Of a stretch of 64,000 bases of DNA, positions 51,716 to 60,635 are shown piece by piece. This DNA is from Paenibacillus oenotherae (GTDB lineage: Bacteria; Bacillota; Bacilli; Paenibacillales; Paenibacillaceae): the NCBI RefSeq assembly GCF_019443105.1, contig NZ_JAHZIJ010000004.1:62001-126000 (forward strand), written 5' to 3'. Every line of letters starts with the position of its first letter. The first letter of the stretch is position 1. The notes beneath the pieces were generated by a model. It ran no database searches, was not told where the DNA came from, and saw only the letters and a list, made by a program, of their open reading frames with translations. The translations under genes and the position numbers were made by a program.

Positions 51716-51922
51716 CTACTTTCTCTCCTTGAATTTATTCAGACAGCTCCTGCAAATGCAGGCTTTCCCTAATTGATCCACTGGCACTGTGCTGAATATG
51801 CCTTCCGGAAAATATTCCTTGCTGCACCAGCAAGCTCCTTGCACTTTGCCGGCAATATTGCCGCAGCTGTTGTCACCGCCGCAGATGGGACATTTCCCCG
51901 CCGTATCTGCTGCCATCGTCAT
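51716..51922 (-). CDS. Cysteine-rich CWC-type protein
   Basis: A 68-residue protein with paired Cys motifs: CPICGGDNSC, CWC (GACWCSKEYF) and CICRSCLNKF. Six to eight cysteines in a short zinc-ribbon-like frame match the cysteine-rich CWC family, of unknown role, often annotated near metal or RNA-related genes. ATG 51922 follows AGAGGG; a shorter version starts at 51916. Monocistronic and minus strand. Confidence 0.75.
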   Translation of the reverse strand: MTMAADTAGKCPICGGDNSCGNIAGKVQGACWCSKEYFPEGIFSTVPVDQLGKACICRSCLNKFKERK

Positions 51923-52053
51923 TACACTGCACCCTCTTTCCAAGCTCCAAGCGGACACCAAGCCGCCTCTTGATTATGAAGCTTTCTTCGTTTGTAATAT
52001 TCGCTGGTCGCGTTGCCGTCTCCTGCCAGCAGTCCAGCGAAGCGGGCGTGCAT

Positions 52054-52100
52054 AAGAACCTTCAGCTCCACTTTTATAGCGGGGTTGAAGGTTCTTTTGT
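52054..52100 (-). terminator. Terminator after the MFS sugar transporter
   Basis: AAGAACCTTCA and TGAAGGTTCTT pair around a loop of about 21 bases, 18 bases after the transporter stop on the minus strand. The better T-run is on the plus strand. Confidence 0.62.
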
Positions 52101-52113
52101 CCCTTTGCGGGGC

Positions 52114-53619
52114 TTATTTGACTGCCCAGAGTGTCTCAATTTCCTCCAGTGATTTGCCTTTCGTTTCGGGAATCATTCGCCAGGTGAACACCACTGTAAT
52201 CAAAGCCATAAGCGCGAAAATCCAGAAGGTCACTGCCGGACCTGACGTATGCAGCAGCGGGGGGAACGATTGGGAGACCGCATAATCGGCAACCCAATGC
52301 GCCATGGTGCCAATTGCAACAGCTTTGCCGCGGATATGGCTTGGGAAGATCTCCGATAGAACGACCCACAGCACAGCGCCTAGCGATATTGCAAAGGATG
52401 CCACATAGAGCAGGATGAAGAGCAGCACCCATGGCCCAGAGGTATGATCGGTGTAGAAAGCGAGCCCAATAACCGTCAGGCAGACCGTCATCGAAGCAGA
52501 TCCGATAAGTAGCAGCGCCTTTCGGCCGACTTTATCGACCAGCCATAGCGACAGGATCGTAAAGGCCAGATTGACGAAGCCGATCAGGATCGTCTGAATT
52601 AGCGAAGCATTCGCGCCCATCCCCGCTTCCTTGAAAATTACCGGCGCATAATACATAACGGCATTAATGCCCGTAACCTGCTGGAATACGGCCAATCCGA
52701 CACCTGCGATCAAGGCCAATCTCAGACCCGGCTTGAACAGCTCGCGTATCGAGCCGCCGCGCTCCTCCTGCCTGGAGACCTGCTTAATGTCCAGCACTTC
52801 CTGTCTGGCCAACGTTTCTCCATGGATTTTGAGCAGAATGGGCAGTGCTTGGTCCGGCTTGCCCTGCTTGATCAGCCACCTCGGACTTTCGGGCACGAAG
52901 AACAACAGCACCATAAACAGCAAGCCTGGGACGATTCCGGCACCGAACATCCAGCGCCAGGCACTGGAGACGTCCCATGCGTCATCACCATAACCGGTAA
53001 TCGCCAAATTCACAAAGTACACCAGAAAGATTCCTGTCACGATCGCAAGCTGATTCAAGGCCACCAGACGGCCGCGATAGCGGGCAGGGGCAATCTCTGC
53101 ATTATAAAGCGGACAAAGCGCAGAGGTAATGCCGATTCCAAGACCGCCGATTATCCGTGCGATAATGTAGCCGGAGAACGTATCCGGCAGGGCTGATCCC
53201 ACAGTGCCGATAATGAAGATGCCTGCGGCTGCGATCAGCACCTTTTTCCTGCCGAAACGGTCGGCCAGCATGCCAGACACTGCTGCACCCGCAATGCAGC
53301 CGATAATAAAACAAGATACAGCCCACCCCAGCTGCATTCCGTTCAAGTGAAATCGCTGCTCCAGAAAGCCGAGCGCTCCCGATACGACAGCTGTATCGAA
53401 TCCGAAGAGAACACCGCCGAGTGCAGCCACAATGGATACAAGAGTGACAAACCTCATATTCGGCTGTTCCGTTGCATCGGGATGTGACTGCCCCGCGTCC
53501 TCCTTGGCTTGCAATAGTTGTGCAGCATCGGCATGCGACTGCTTCGCCGCCTTCGTGTATTCCGCTTGCGACTCATGTGCCGCAGCCGGAAGCTGCTCTT
53601 TATCGATGACGAGTGACAA
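52114..53619 (-). CDS. MFS sugar/H+ symporter
   Basis: A sugar porter of the major facilitator superfamily with about 501 residues. Twelve membrane helices follow an unusual hydrophilic N-terminus of about 50 residues that is rich in Ala, Gln and His. Family motifs: GGVLFGFDTAVVSGAL, DRFGRKKVL, AEIAPARYRGRLVALNQ, FFVPESPRWL, QQVTGINAVMYYAP, VDKVGRKALL, IPETKGKSLEEIE. TTG at 53619 with AAGGGGA eight bases upstream is the likely start; the frame reaches back to 53760, but without a ribosome site. It follows the sugar-sensor trio on the same strand after a 74-base gap to 53834, fitting transport of the sensed sugar. Confidence 0.85.
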   Translation of the reverse strand: MSLVIDKEQLPAAAHESQAEYTKAAKQSHADAAQLLQAKEDAGQSHPDATEQPNMRFVTLVSIVAALGGVLFGFDTAVVSGALGFLEQRFHLNGMQLGWAVSCFIIGCIAGAAVSGMLADRFGRKKVLIAAAGIFIIGTVGSALPDTFSGYIIARIIGGLGIGITSALCPLYNAEIAPARYRGRLVALNQLAIVTGIFLVYFVNLAITGYGDDAWDVSSAWRWMFGAGIVPGLLFMVLLFFVPESPRWLIKQGKPDQALPILLKIHGETLARQEVLDIKQVSRQEERGGSIRELFKPGLRLALIAGVGLAVFQQVTGINAVMYYAPVIFKEAGMGANASLIQTILIGFVNLAFTILSLWLVDKVGRKALLLIGSASMTVCLTVIGLAFYTDHTSGPWVLLFILLYVASFAISLGAVLWVVLSEIFPSHIRGKAVAIGTMAHWVADYAVSQSFPPLLHTSGPAVTFWIFALMALITVVFTWRMIPETKGKSLEEIETLWAVK

Positions 53620-53833
53620 TGTTATAGTCCCCTTTCCGGCATGCATCCTGCATGCGTCCAGTGAATTATAACATCCGCTGTTCTCTTCCAAGGCAGCGAT
53701 CGCCTGCACTTTTCGGTGTTCTTCCTGTATTATAATATCCAGGCCCAGGCTGGTTCCCACACGGGGAGCGGACTAGTACATTTTCGTCCCGCTGACCACA
53801 AAAAAGTCCAGATCAAGCGCTCCATAAATTGGC

Positions 53834-55180
53834 TCAGCTGGTTTCGCTGCTGCGGTACTCGGACGGGGTAATGCCCGTCACCCGTTTGAATACACGGCTG
53901 AAATAATTGGGATCCTTATACCCGACCTCGAAGCATATCTCCTTGAGGCTGAGCGACTTCGAAGCTATCAGCCCCTTGGCCTTATCGATCCGCAGACGGG
54001 TAAGCAGGTCAATGAAAGTCTCCCCAAACTGCTGCTTGAGAATTTTACTGAGGTAGTAAGGATTCAGATGGACGTAATCCGCCACTTCCTCCAGTGACAG
54101 ATCCTCGGTGAAGCGCTCCTCAATAAAGGCTTTGGCCCGGTCGAGCACGGATAAGGTTTGCTGCTCGCGCTCCTCGCGGATGCGGTGCAGAGCGGATGCT
54201 ACATAGGACCGATTCAGTGCATCCTCATCCTCTGCGGCGGCCATCCCAGGCACAGGAATTGCGGCCTCTTGTCCCCTCTTCAGATCGTCAAAATGGCATA
54301 CCTTCCCGCCCTGCTCGAAGCAGGCGGAGGCGAATACGGCTTCAAAGTAGGATTCGTGCAATCCCTCCGCCCCTTGTCTTGCAGATCCGATCCCCACCGT
54401 TATCGCCATACCAAGCTGACGCTCTGCCAGCGAGCACAGTTCTCCGCCGAACTGCACGGTCTCCTGCTTCCACACATCCGTCTCCGCCCCAGGCGGAATC
54501 CGCAAAAAAATCGTCATGTGGCGGTCAATTAGCGAGCTGACGATGCAGGGAGTCCCATTCGTCTTGGCGAAGCTGCGCATGGTGTCATAGATCTTCTTGT
54601 CCCGCACGTCTGCAGCCCTCGGGAATGCCGCGACAACCGCGCTGCCTCCATCAAGCGGAAAATCCAGCCATTCTGCCAGCTGCCCGGCATCCGCATCCAT
54701 AACTTGCCGGACCATAATGACCAAGGCCAGCTCGCTCTCGACTAACGGCATCAACTGGGATACCCGATGTCTCAGCTCCAGCTCCTCGGCACGCTTGCTC
54801 TTCTCCCGGTCCAGCTCCTCCATTAGCCCCTGCAGCGTTGCCACAACCTGCGTCCGCTTGGCCGGCTTCACAATATATTCCTTCACGCCAAGCGTAAGCG
54901 CCTCCTTCGCGTAGGCAAAATAATCGTAGGCCGTCACCAGCACGAACTTCGTATCCGGCAAGCGCGATTTGATCTCACGAATGGCGTCCAGGCCCTGAAT
55001 GCCCGGCATGTTGACATCCATGAGCACGATATGGGGATGATGCTCCTCCGCCCGTTCTATCGCGATCCGGCCGTTCTCCGCATGGAACACCTGCAGCTTG
55101 CCCTGCAGCATGTTCCGGGCAATCCATTCCAGACCTTCCCGTTCAAGCGCTTCATCATCTACGATCAAAATTCTGTACAT
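53834..55180 (-). CDS. YesN-like AraC-type response regulator
   Basis: A 448-residue regulator: N-terminal receiver domain (ILIVDDEALEREGL; phospho-acceptor D55 in VLMDVNMPGIQG; TAYDYFAYAKEALTLGVKEYIVKP), a middle region (about 120-330) typical of YesN proteins, and a C-terminal AraC HTH pair (LSLEEVADYVHLNPYYLSKILKQQFGETF; LKEICFEVGYKDPNYFSRVFKRVTGITPSEYR). It would be phosphorylated by the adjacent YesM-type kinase and activate the transporter gene. The start at 55180 overlaps the kinase stop by 26 bases. Confidence 0.9.
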   Translation of the reverse strand: MYRILIVDDEALEREGLEWIARNMLQGKLQVFHAENGRIAIERAEEHHPHIVLMDVNMPGIQGLDAIREIKSRLPDTKFVLVTAYDYFAYAKEALTLGVKEYIVKPAKRTQVVATLQGLMEELDREKSKRAEELELRHRVSQLMPLVESELALVIMVRQVMDADAGQLAEWLDFPLDGGSAVVAAFPRAADVRDKKIYDTMRSFAKTNGTPCIVSSLIDRHMTIFLRIPPGAETDVWKQETVQFGGELCSLAERQLGMAITVGIGSARQGAEGLHESYFEAVFASACFEQGGKVCHFDDLKRGQEAAIPVPGMAAAEDEDALNRSYVASALHRIREEREQQTLSVLDRAKAFIEERFTEDLSLEEVADYVHLNPYYLSKILKQQFGETFIDLLTRLRIDKAKGLIASKSLSLKEICFEVGYKDPNYFSRVFKRVTGITPSEYRSSETS

Positions 55181-56609
55181 GGATTGTCCCCGCCTCCTTC
55201 CCCAAAGGAATCCGAATCGTCACCCTGGTTCCCCGGCCCGGCTCGCTCCAGATGTCCACAAGGTTGTCCTCCCCATAGAACAGCTGCAGCCGCTTGAACA
55301 CATTTCTCGTGCCGATCCCTGTGGATTGCTTGCTGTCGGCCCCCGCTTCGAGCCTGAGCAGAGATTGGCGCGCCGATTCGCTCATGCCAGCGCCATTATC
55401 AGCGACCATGATTCGGACATATCCTGGTATGAGCGCTACTTCCAGACGGATAACTGCGCCCTGCTCCATATCCGCAATGCCGTGCATATAGCAATTCTCC
55501 ACAACCGGCTGCAGCGTCAGACACGGGATAAGCGCCTGAAGCGCGGCCGCATCGACCTCACTCTCGAATCTTACACGCTCACGAAATCTTGCCTGCTGAA
55601 TCGTTATATATTCCTTAATATGGGCAAGCTCGTCACCCACCGTTACGGGTTGATCGAGCTGGCGCAAATTGTAGCGCAGCAGGCCCGACATCGACACGAT
55701 AAGATCACTCGTCTTCTCCGCTCCCTCCAGCAGCGCCAGCTTGGAGAGCACATTCAGCGTATTGAACAAAAAATGCGGGTTGATCTGGCTTTGCAGCGCC
55801 TGAAGCTCCAATTCCTTGACCAGCCGGTCCTTCTCCAGGCTTGCTTTATCCTTGTTGATCAATACGATCAGATCAGCCGACATTTGCTTGAATGCATCCG
55901 ACAAAATTCCGAGCTCGTCATTCGATCTCTGCTGCGGCTCAAGCTTCAGGTTCCCTGTAGAAACCTGCTTCGCCATGCCGACAAGACGGCCGACCGGTCC
56001 CGTAATGCTGCGGGAGATCCATACCGCGATCACAATGCTCATAACGGTGTTAACGACGAATACCGCCGCTCCCAGCCTATTGATGCGTCCGGTCTCCTCT
56101 TGGATTTGCTTATAGATCAATTGGTAATCCTGCAGCTCCAGATCGACAAGCTGCTGCCCCTTCTCCCGGATAAAAGCAATCGTTTTCTCAGCTTGCTCGT
56201 AGTGATGGAGCGCGGCGCGCGAAGAATCTGCCTCTGATGCCGCAAGCGCCGCCTGCTCCTCCTCCACAAGCGTATCCAGCATATGGACATGCCCGGTCAG
56301 CGCTTGGGTCAACGACGCATTCACCGATGACGCTGTGTCCGCAAGCTCATCCCGAGCCGCAAGAAGCCGCTCCCGCGATGAGAACAGCTCTGTATACTTG
56401 CTGGATACCGGGTCCAGCAAATAGTTATTCAGCTTTTTCAGATGGCCTTCAGCCGTCCGGGCCGACTGCTTGTACAGCAGGATGCGGCTCATCATGCCTT
56501 CATAGACCTGCTGAACGACGCTCCCGCTCTCGAATAAAAAATAGGTCACCAAGTTCACGAGCAGCACGAGCAAGGGAATGAACAGCAGCAGCTTCATTCG
56601 TATCGTCAT
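55155..56609 (-). CDS. YesM/LytS-like sensor histidine kinase
   Basis: A 484-residue membrane kinase: N-terminal helix (LLLFIPLLVLLVNLVTYFLF), extracellular helical domain (about 35-180), second helix (VFVVNTVMSIVIAVWI), HAMP, and the his-kinase motif LQSQINPHFLFNTLNVLSKLALLE with phospho-His, followed by the ATPase domain (MVADNGAGMS, GIGTRNVFKRLQLFYGED). The sensor region is four-helix-bundle-like. It is overlapped on both sides, by 4 bases with the binding-protein gene and by 26 with the regulator, so the three act together. Confidence 0.9.
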   Translation of the reverse strand: MTIRMKLLLFIPLLVLLVNLVTYFLFESGSVVQQVYEGMMSRILLYKQSARTAEGHLKKLNNYLLDPVSSKYTELFSSRERLLAARDELADTASSVNASLTQALTGHVHMLDTLVEEEQAALAASEADSSRAALHHYEQAEKTIAFIREKGQQLVDLELQDYQLIYKQIQEETGRINRLGAAVFVVNTVMSIVIAVWISRSITGPVGRLVGMAKQVSTGNLKLEPQQRSNDELGILSDAFKQMSADLIVLINKDKASLEKDRLVKELELQALQSQINPHFLFNTLNVLSKLALLEGAEKTSDLIVSMSGLLRYNLRQLDQPVTVGDELAHIKEYITIQQARFRERVRFESEVDAAALQALIPCLTLQPVVENCYMHGIADMEQGAVIRLEVALIPGYVRIMVADNGAGMSESARQSLLRLEAGADSKQSTGIGTRNVFKRLQLFYGEDNLVDIWSEPGRGTRVTIRIPLGKEAGTIHVQNFDRR

Positions 56610-57601
56610 GGACAGCTTCCTCCGGTGTCGCTGCCGCTCTCACCGCTGGTCAGAACCGTTGCTTCGGTGAAACGCTGCTGCTCCGGCTTCCTCCCCTGAA
56701 AATAATCATTCAGCATGGTTATTGCTCCATATCCCATTGCATAAGGCCGCTGGACAATAGTGGCCCTGATTCTACACTGCCGGATTGCCGCTTTCGTTTC
56801 GGCCAAATCATCAAAGGCAAGAATGCTTAGTCGTTGTGGATGCACATGCTCCGCGGCTTTCAATATCCCTATGCTGTCCAAAGCGCTGAAGCCGATCATC
56901 GTATCGATCTTGCCAGCATGCTGCATGAGCATCTCCTCGGCTTCCCGGGTCGCTTGCAGGCGGGAATTGTTCGACGGACGCACATCAACAACGGTAAGCT
57001 CCGGATACCGGCTAAGAACTGAGCGAAAGCCGGCAAGCCTAAGCTGCTGGCTGTACGACTGCTCATTAGCGATTAATACGCCAATGCTGCCCTTGGTGCC
57101 AGCGGCGGCTTGCGCGACTAGCTCGCCCATCATTTTGCCGGCTTTCAAGTTGTCTGTGCCTATGTATGACAGCCGATGGCTGTCCGGCTCATCCGCATCA
57201 ACCGTAATGATTGGAATACCCTGAACGGCAGCCTTGTCAATTAGCAGCCGCTGCTGCGGGTCATTGATTCCCTGCACCATAATGGCATCCGGCTTGGCCG
57301 CTATGGCTCTCTCCAGCAGTCTGATCTGCTCCGCCGCATGGATGCGTATCGGACCGGTATATTCGACGTCCATGCCATAGTTGTCAGCTGCCTCCCGAAC
57401 ACCTTGCTCGATAGTCCGCCAATAGGGATTGTCCACCTCTTGCGCAATCAGCACAACATGGCGGGAACCATTCCCGATCCCATTATCCCCTGCGGGCTTT
57501 ACCAGCTCACGGATATGCTGAGTAGAGAAGAAGAACTGCAGCAGCAAATAGGAAAACAGGACAAACAGGACCGCGATTGCAATATTCCATCCTCGGGACA
57601 T
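56606..57601 (-). CDS. Membrane-anchored sugar-binding sensory protein
   Basis: A 331-residue protein with one N-terminal membrane helix (IAIAVLFVLFSYLLLQFFF) and no lipobox, followed by a RbsB/XylF-type periplasmic-binding domain: VVLIAQEVDNPYWRTIEQGVREA, QIRLLERAIAAKPDAIMVQGIND, IPIITVDADEPDSHRLSYIGTDNLKAGKMM. No ABC permease or ATPase gene is nearby. The layout matches three-component systems such as XylFII-LytS-YesN, in which the anchored binding protein delivers a sugar to the kinase sensor. The sugar is not predictable. ATG 57601 follows AAGGGGGG. Confidence 0.85.
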   Translation of the reverse strand: MSRGWNIAIAVLFVLFSYLLLQFFFSTQHIRELVKPAGDNGIGNGSRHVVLIAQEVDNPYWRTIEQGVREAADNYGMDVEYTGPIRIHAAEQIRLLERAIAAKPDAIMVQGINDPQQRLLIDKAAVQGIPIITVDADEPDSHRLSYIGTDNLKAGKMMGELVAQAAAGTKGSIGVLIANEQSYSQQLRLAGFRSVLSRYPELTVVDVRPSNNSRLQATREAEEMLMQHAGKIDTMIGFSALDSIGILKAAEHVHPQRLSILAFDDLAETKAAIRQCRIRATIVQRPYAMGYGAITMLNDYFQGRKPEQQRFTEATVLTSGESGSDTGGSCP

Positions 57602-57756
57602 CGTGCAGCCCCCCTTGCGTCGTTAGCAATTACATGGACCACCGTTCCTGCTTATGTATATTTCTCATTTCTCTTGGCAGTTCTTATATTTTTTCATCAT
57701 CACTGGCTCCTTATTCAGCCCGCTTATAAAGCTATTCTATACTTTCTGATAAATTT

Positions 57757-57800
57757 AAAAATAGCGATGCGGGAAGTGGTTCCCGCATCGCTATTTCCGT
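57757..57800 (-). terminator. Strong terminator of the secreted-protein gene
   Basis: AAATAGCGATGCGGGAA and TTCCCGCATCGCTATTT form a perfect 17-base stem with a short loop, and TTTAAATTT follows on the minus strand. Confidence 0.93.
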
Positions 57801-57817
57801 TACACACTACTTATTGT

Positions 57818-58222
57818 TTAAAATGCATACGCTTTAAAGATCGTATAATAGCCGTCGCTTTCTAGGCCGTATTTAACCCATCCATTGGGGATCGGGTTAG
57901 TGCTATGAGGAAAATACGGATTGTTTTTCAATTTCACAGAAGCATACCATGGTGCTCCGTTAAGATTGATGATCTGTTTGCTCGTGCTTGTCGCATCATA
58001 GACTGCCCAGCCGGAAGGAACCGGTGCTGAGAGGGCTATCCATTGCTTCGCCAAATAAGCATAAGGCGGGCATACGATTACATACGGATAAGTTTGAGGC
58101 GTACAGGTCGAACCTCCACCATTCCAAGGATCATTCGCTTGCGCTGCAGGAGCTACGATCGCTATTGCAATCAGAGCAGCACCTACAGTTGCACTAATCT
58201 TTTTTTTGAACATCATCATCAT
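57818..58222 (-). CDS. Small secreted protein of unknown function
   Basis: A 134-residue secreted protein: signal peptide (KKKISATVGAALIAIAIVAPAAQA, cleavage at about 29), then a mature domain rich in Tyr, Pro and Trp with two Cys (STCTPQ, YVIVCPP) that may form a disulfide. Repeated WYASVKLKNNPYF and GWVKYGLESDGYYTIF segments suggest a beta-sandwich. The family is not recognised. The ATG run at 58222 follows AGAGGTG. Monocistronic, with a strong terminator. Confidence 0.62.
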   Translation of the reverse strand: MMMMFKKKISATVGAALIAIAIVAPAAQANDPWNGGGSTCTPQTYPYVIVCPPYAYLAKQWIALSAPVPSGWAVYDATSTSKQIINLNGAPWYASVKLKNNPYFPHSTNPIPNGWVKYGLESDGYYTIFKAYAF

Positions 58223-58624
58223 GACACCTCTTCTACGAATTTTTTTGTGTATCGATACTTTAAAATTTTTAGCAAATGCATCAGCAATTTGATATTAATG
58301 TATCCGCTTACAAATCGGAATGGGCCGCTTGATTCATTTAGTGCGAGACGAAACGTAGGCCCTCAAACATGGAAATATGACATAATTCGACAAAATAAAT
58401 ACCGTATTATCTCATACCTGTTAAAAATCAAATAACCCTTAGTCCTAGGACTAAGGGTTATTTCTGCTATTTACCGCCCGGCTCGACTACTCGTTCAGCT
58501 TATGACCGCATTCGGAATTCCGGACAGGATGGGCTGAATTCGTCGTCCAAAACAGAAACAACTCACCGATGTTTTCAAGGAGGGGAACCTTCCATTCTCT
58601 CTGTCCTGGTCTGAAAAAAGAGCT
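58223..58624. other. Intergenic region
   Basis: Contains the promoter zone of the secreted protein, a terminator palindrome (58431-58462) and about 160 bases with no visible features. No gene is supported. Confidence 0.6.
58431..58462. terminator. Perfect palindromic hairpin, probable terminator
   Basis: AATAACCCTTAGTCCTAGGACTAAGGGTTATT is a perfect inverted repeat (given here in two halves as AATAACCCTTAGTCC and its complement) with T/A-rich ends on both sides. It could end the DUF4183 gene at 58625. Confidence 0.7.
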
Positions 58625-59038
58625 TTAGGTAATAATCGTGATGGTCGGTGCGGATATGGTTGGCTGGGTTGTTATGTTCGATGATGTGTTGGTAAAACTG
58701 GCGATCTCTAGCAAAACAGGAACTCCAACAGAAATATCCGTCGCTCCCAGAACCAACTCAGTCGTAGTGATTGTAGATAAGGAGCTCTGCTGCAAAACGC
58801 CATTCACGTAGACGTTGGCATAATCGTCCGCCGTCAGGGCAGGCAAAGTCGTTACGGGATCCTCGGCGTCATCAATAAAGCTCGCTGCCGGAATGGTCGT
58901 ATCCGTAGCACCAATCATCCCTGCAGTTATTGTGGCAAAGAAACGGGATACGACTGGATTTACAGTGGTCGTCACAACTCCGCCTGTAGCGACTGGAGCT
59001 GTAGAAATTGCCGTGTAGACTGGTTTTATAACGGGCAT
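58625..59038 (-). CDS. DUF4183 spore-surface-type protein
   Basis: A 137-residue Thr/Ala/Val-rich protein of the DUF4183 family: MPVIKPVYTAIS, the VSRFFATITAGMIG region, TTIPAASFIDD, the conserved YANVYVNGVLQQSSLSTITTTELVLGA and a Thr/Ile-rich tail. DUF4183 domains occur on exosporium or spore surfaces, sometimes as C-terminal domains of collagen-like proteins. ATG 59038 follows GGAGGTGAC. It is divergent from the collagen-like gene, with a 237-base gap, and is presumably expressed in sporulation. Confidence 0.8.
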   Translation of the reverse strand: MPVIKPVYTAISTAPVATGGVVTTTVNPVVSRFFATITAGMIGATDTTIPAASFIDDAEDPVTTLPALTADDYANVYVNGVLQQSSLSTITTTELVLGATDISVGVPVLLEIASFTNTSSNITTQPTISAPTITIIT

Positions 59039-59275
59039 GCTGTCACCTCCTCTACAAGCAGTAATACCGAATGAATGCTTCGGCACTTAAGTAGTAGATG
59101 AATTCATTGAAAGGGTAGAAACGGCTTATTTACTATAAACCTGACATTTATTTCGAGGTGTGTGTCTGTCATAAGCGGCTTGGGCAAACGAGTATCGCTA
59201 GAATAGTTAGATGTCCATTCCTTCACATAACTTCATGACATAAGATAATAAAGCTGGGTGAGGGGGCCGGAAAAA

Positions 59276-60055
59276 TTGAAATGTCTTAGGTTCCGCAGAG
59301 CTTCAGGCCGGAAAAAAGCGCGAAGGAAAAAAAATCGAGTGCAGCGGCAGCGCCAGCATTGCTGCTCTAAGCCACGGTCGAAGCGTAGGTGCTCGAGCTG
59401 TAAAAAACCGTCTGTTGCACGCATCGTGCGCCGCTCAAAAGTAAGGAATGCTGCTGCGAGACGATATGGTGCAGCGGGTAAGCGGGGGCCAGCGGGACCG
59501 CAGGGGCTGCCAGGCATGCAGGGATTGCAAGGCATTCAGGGGATTCAAGGCTATGGAGATAGAGAATCACAAGAGGAAGCCGGCGTTGCCGGATCGCAAG
59601 GCATACAAGGCATCCCGGGGGTACAGGGAGTCCCGGGGCCTGCTGGGTCCGCCGGGCCTGCCGGGCCTCCAGGAGCTCAGGGGATTCAGGGCGTTCAAGG
59701 ACCCGTCGGACCGCAGGGCGAACAGGGCCCTACAGGGCCGCCAAACATACAGGAAGTTTTGATTACGCCAACCGCCCGAAGATATTTCTATTCTGCAACT
59801 GCAGACATTAATCTTCCGATAGTAATTCCGGCCAATCAATTTATGAACGATAACGGCGCACCCGCGATTGAATTTATCGGCATTGGACCAAGCAGCTATG
59901 CGAATGTTTATATTAACGGAATTCTGCAGCAAGGCAGCTTGTACACAGTGAGTGCTCATGCACTGACCCTCTCTCTTGAGCAAGGGGATATCATTTATCA
60001 GGGAACGCCTATCATTCTTGAAACGATACAATTCAGCGCCCAAATCATTGTATGA
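59276..60055 (+). CDS. Collagen-like protein with C-terminal DUF4183 domain
   Basis: The protein (about 259 residues) has a basic Lys/Arg/Cys-rich N-terminus, an interrupted collagen-like G-x-y region (about 70-165: GLPGMQGLQGIQGIQG, break at GYGDRESQEEAG, then GIPGVQGVPGPAGSAGPAGP), and a C-terminal DUF4183 domain (VLITPTARRYFYSATADINL, SYANVYINGILQQGSLYTVS). This is the arrangement of BclA-like surface filaments. TTG at 59276, nine bases after GAGGGGG, is preferred; a GTG lies at 59258. Both neighbours are DUF4183 genes on the other strand, so it is likely made on the spore. Confidence 0.82.
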   Translation: MKCLRFRRASGRKKARRKKNRVQRQRQHCCSKPRSKRRCSSCKKPSVARIVRRSKVRNAAARRYGAAGKRGPAGPQGLPGMQGLQGIQGIQGYGDRESQEEAGVAGSQGIQGIPGVQGVPGPAGSAGPAGPPGAQGIQGVQGPVGPQGEQGPTGPPNIQEVLITPTARRYFYSATADINLPIVIPANQFMNDNGAPAIEFIGIGPSSYANVYINGILQQGSLYTVSAHALTLSLEQGDIIYQGTPIILETIQFSAQIIV

Positions 60056-60093
60056 TCATCCGTGTTCAGACGAGCCGATACCGGTCTGCTTCA

Positions 60094-60504
60094 CTAATCG
60101 GTTATTGTAGTTGTAACCGCAATATTATTGGTTGATGTTGATGAAGCGGTTGAGGTGAAGTTGACAACCTCGACGACTACACTCGCGCCAATAAGAAGCG
60201 CTGTACTAATAATCAAGCTCGTCGTCGATAATGTGCTCAATCCACTGCGCTGCAGCACGCCATTCACATATACGTTATAGTAACCGCTGCTTGTTGGAAC
60301 CGTAAGACCGCCCGCGGGAAGTGCTGCGCCGTTATCGCCAGTAAAGCTCGTTGCCGGAATGGTTGTCGTCCCTCCCAAAATGTTGCCAAGCACAACGGTT
60401 GCGGTATAACGTCTTACCGTCGGAACCACACTGGTTACCGTCGTGATCGTAATCGTACCGCTCACTACGCTCTCCGCCTCAAGATGTATTTTAATAACAG
60501 CCAT
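60094..60504 (-). CDS. DUF4183 spore-surface-type protein
   Basis: A 136-residue DUF4183 protein: MAVIKIHLEAESVVSG, VPTVRRYTATVVLG, TTIPATSFTGDNG, YYNVYVNGVLQRSGLSTLSTTSLIIS and a Thr/Ser-rich tail. It is a paralogue of the 58625 gene and of the C-terminus of the collagen-like gene, sharing the Y-x-N-V-Y-V/I-N-G-V/I-L-Q motif. ATG 60504 follows GGGGGAG. It ends 39 bases from the collagen gene, convergent with it. Confidence 0.8.
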   Translation of the reverse strand: MAVIKIHLEAESVVSGTITITTVTSVVPTVRRYTATVVLGNILGGTTTIPATSFTGDNGAALPAGGLTVPTSSGYYNVYVNGVLQRSGLSTLSTTSLIISTALLIGASVVVEVVNFTSTASSTSTNNIAVTTTITD

Positions 60505-60635
60505 AGACTCTCCCCCATTCCCAACATTCAAGAGTACTATATATTATGCTGTCTATTATCGTTGGCTTGGACGAACATCGGATAGAAGGGCAGCTGCACA
60601 GGGCTGCAGATTTGTGCGTATGTCAGCCTCTGGAT

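Noticed and set aside
52114-53760. Longer form of the MFS transporter starting at 53760
   Set aside because: No ribosome binding site; the stretch before 53619 has no features of the family, whereas TTG 53619 has one.
55098-56237. 379-codon open frame on the plus strand over the sensor kinase gene
   Set aside because: Antisense shadow caused by GC-rich codon bias in the real kinase gene; no recognisable content.
57818-58435. Small plus-strand open frames opposite the secreted protein gene
   Set aside because: No ribosome site or family; the opposite strand has a clear signal-peptide protein with a terminator.
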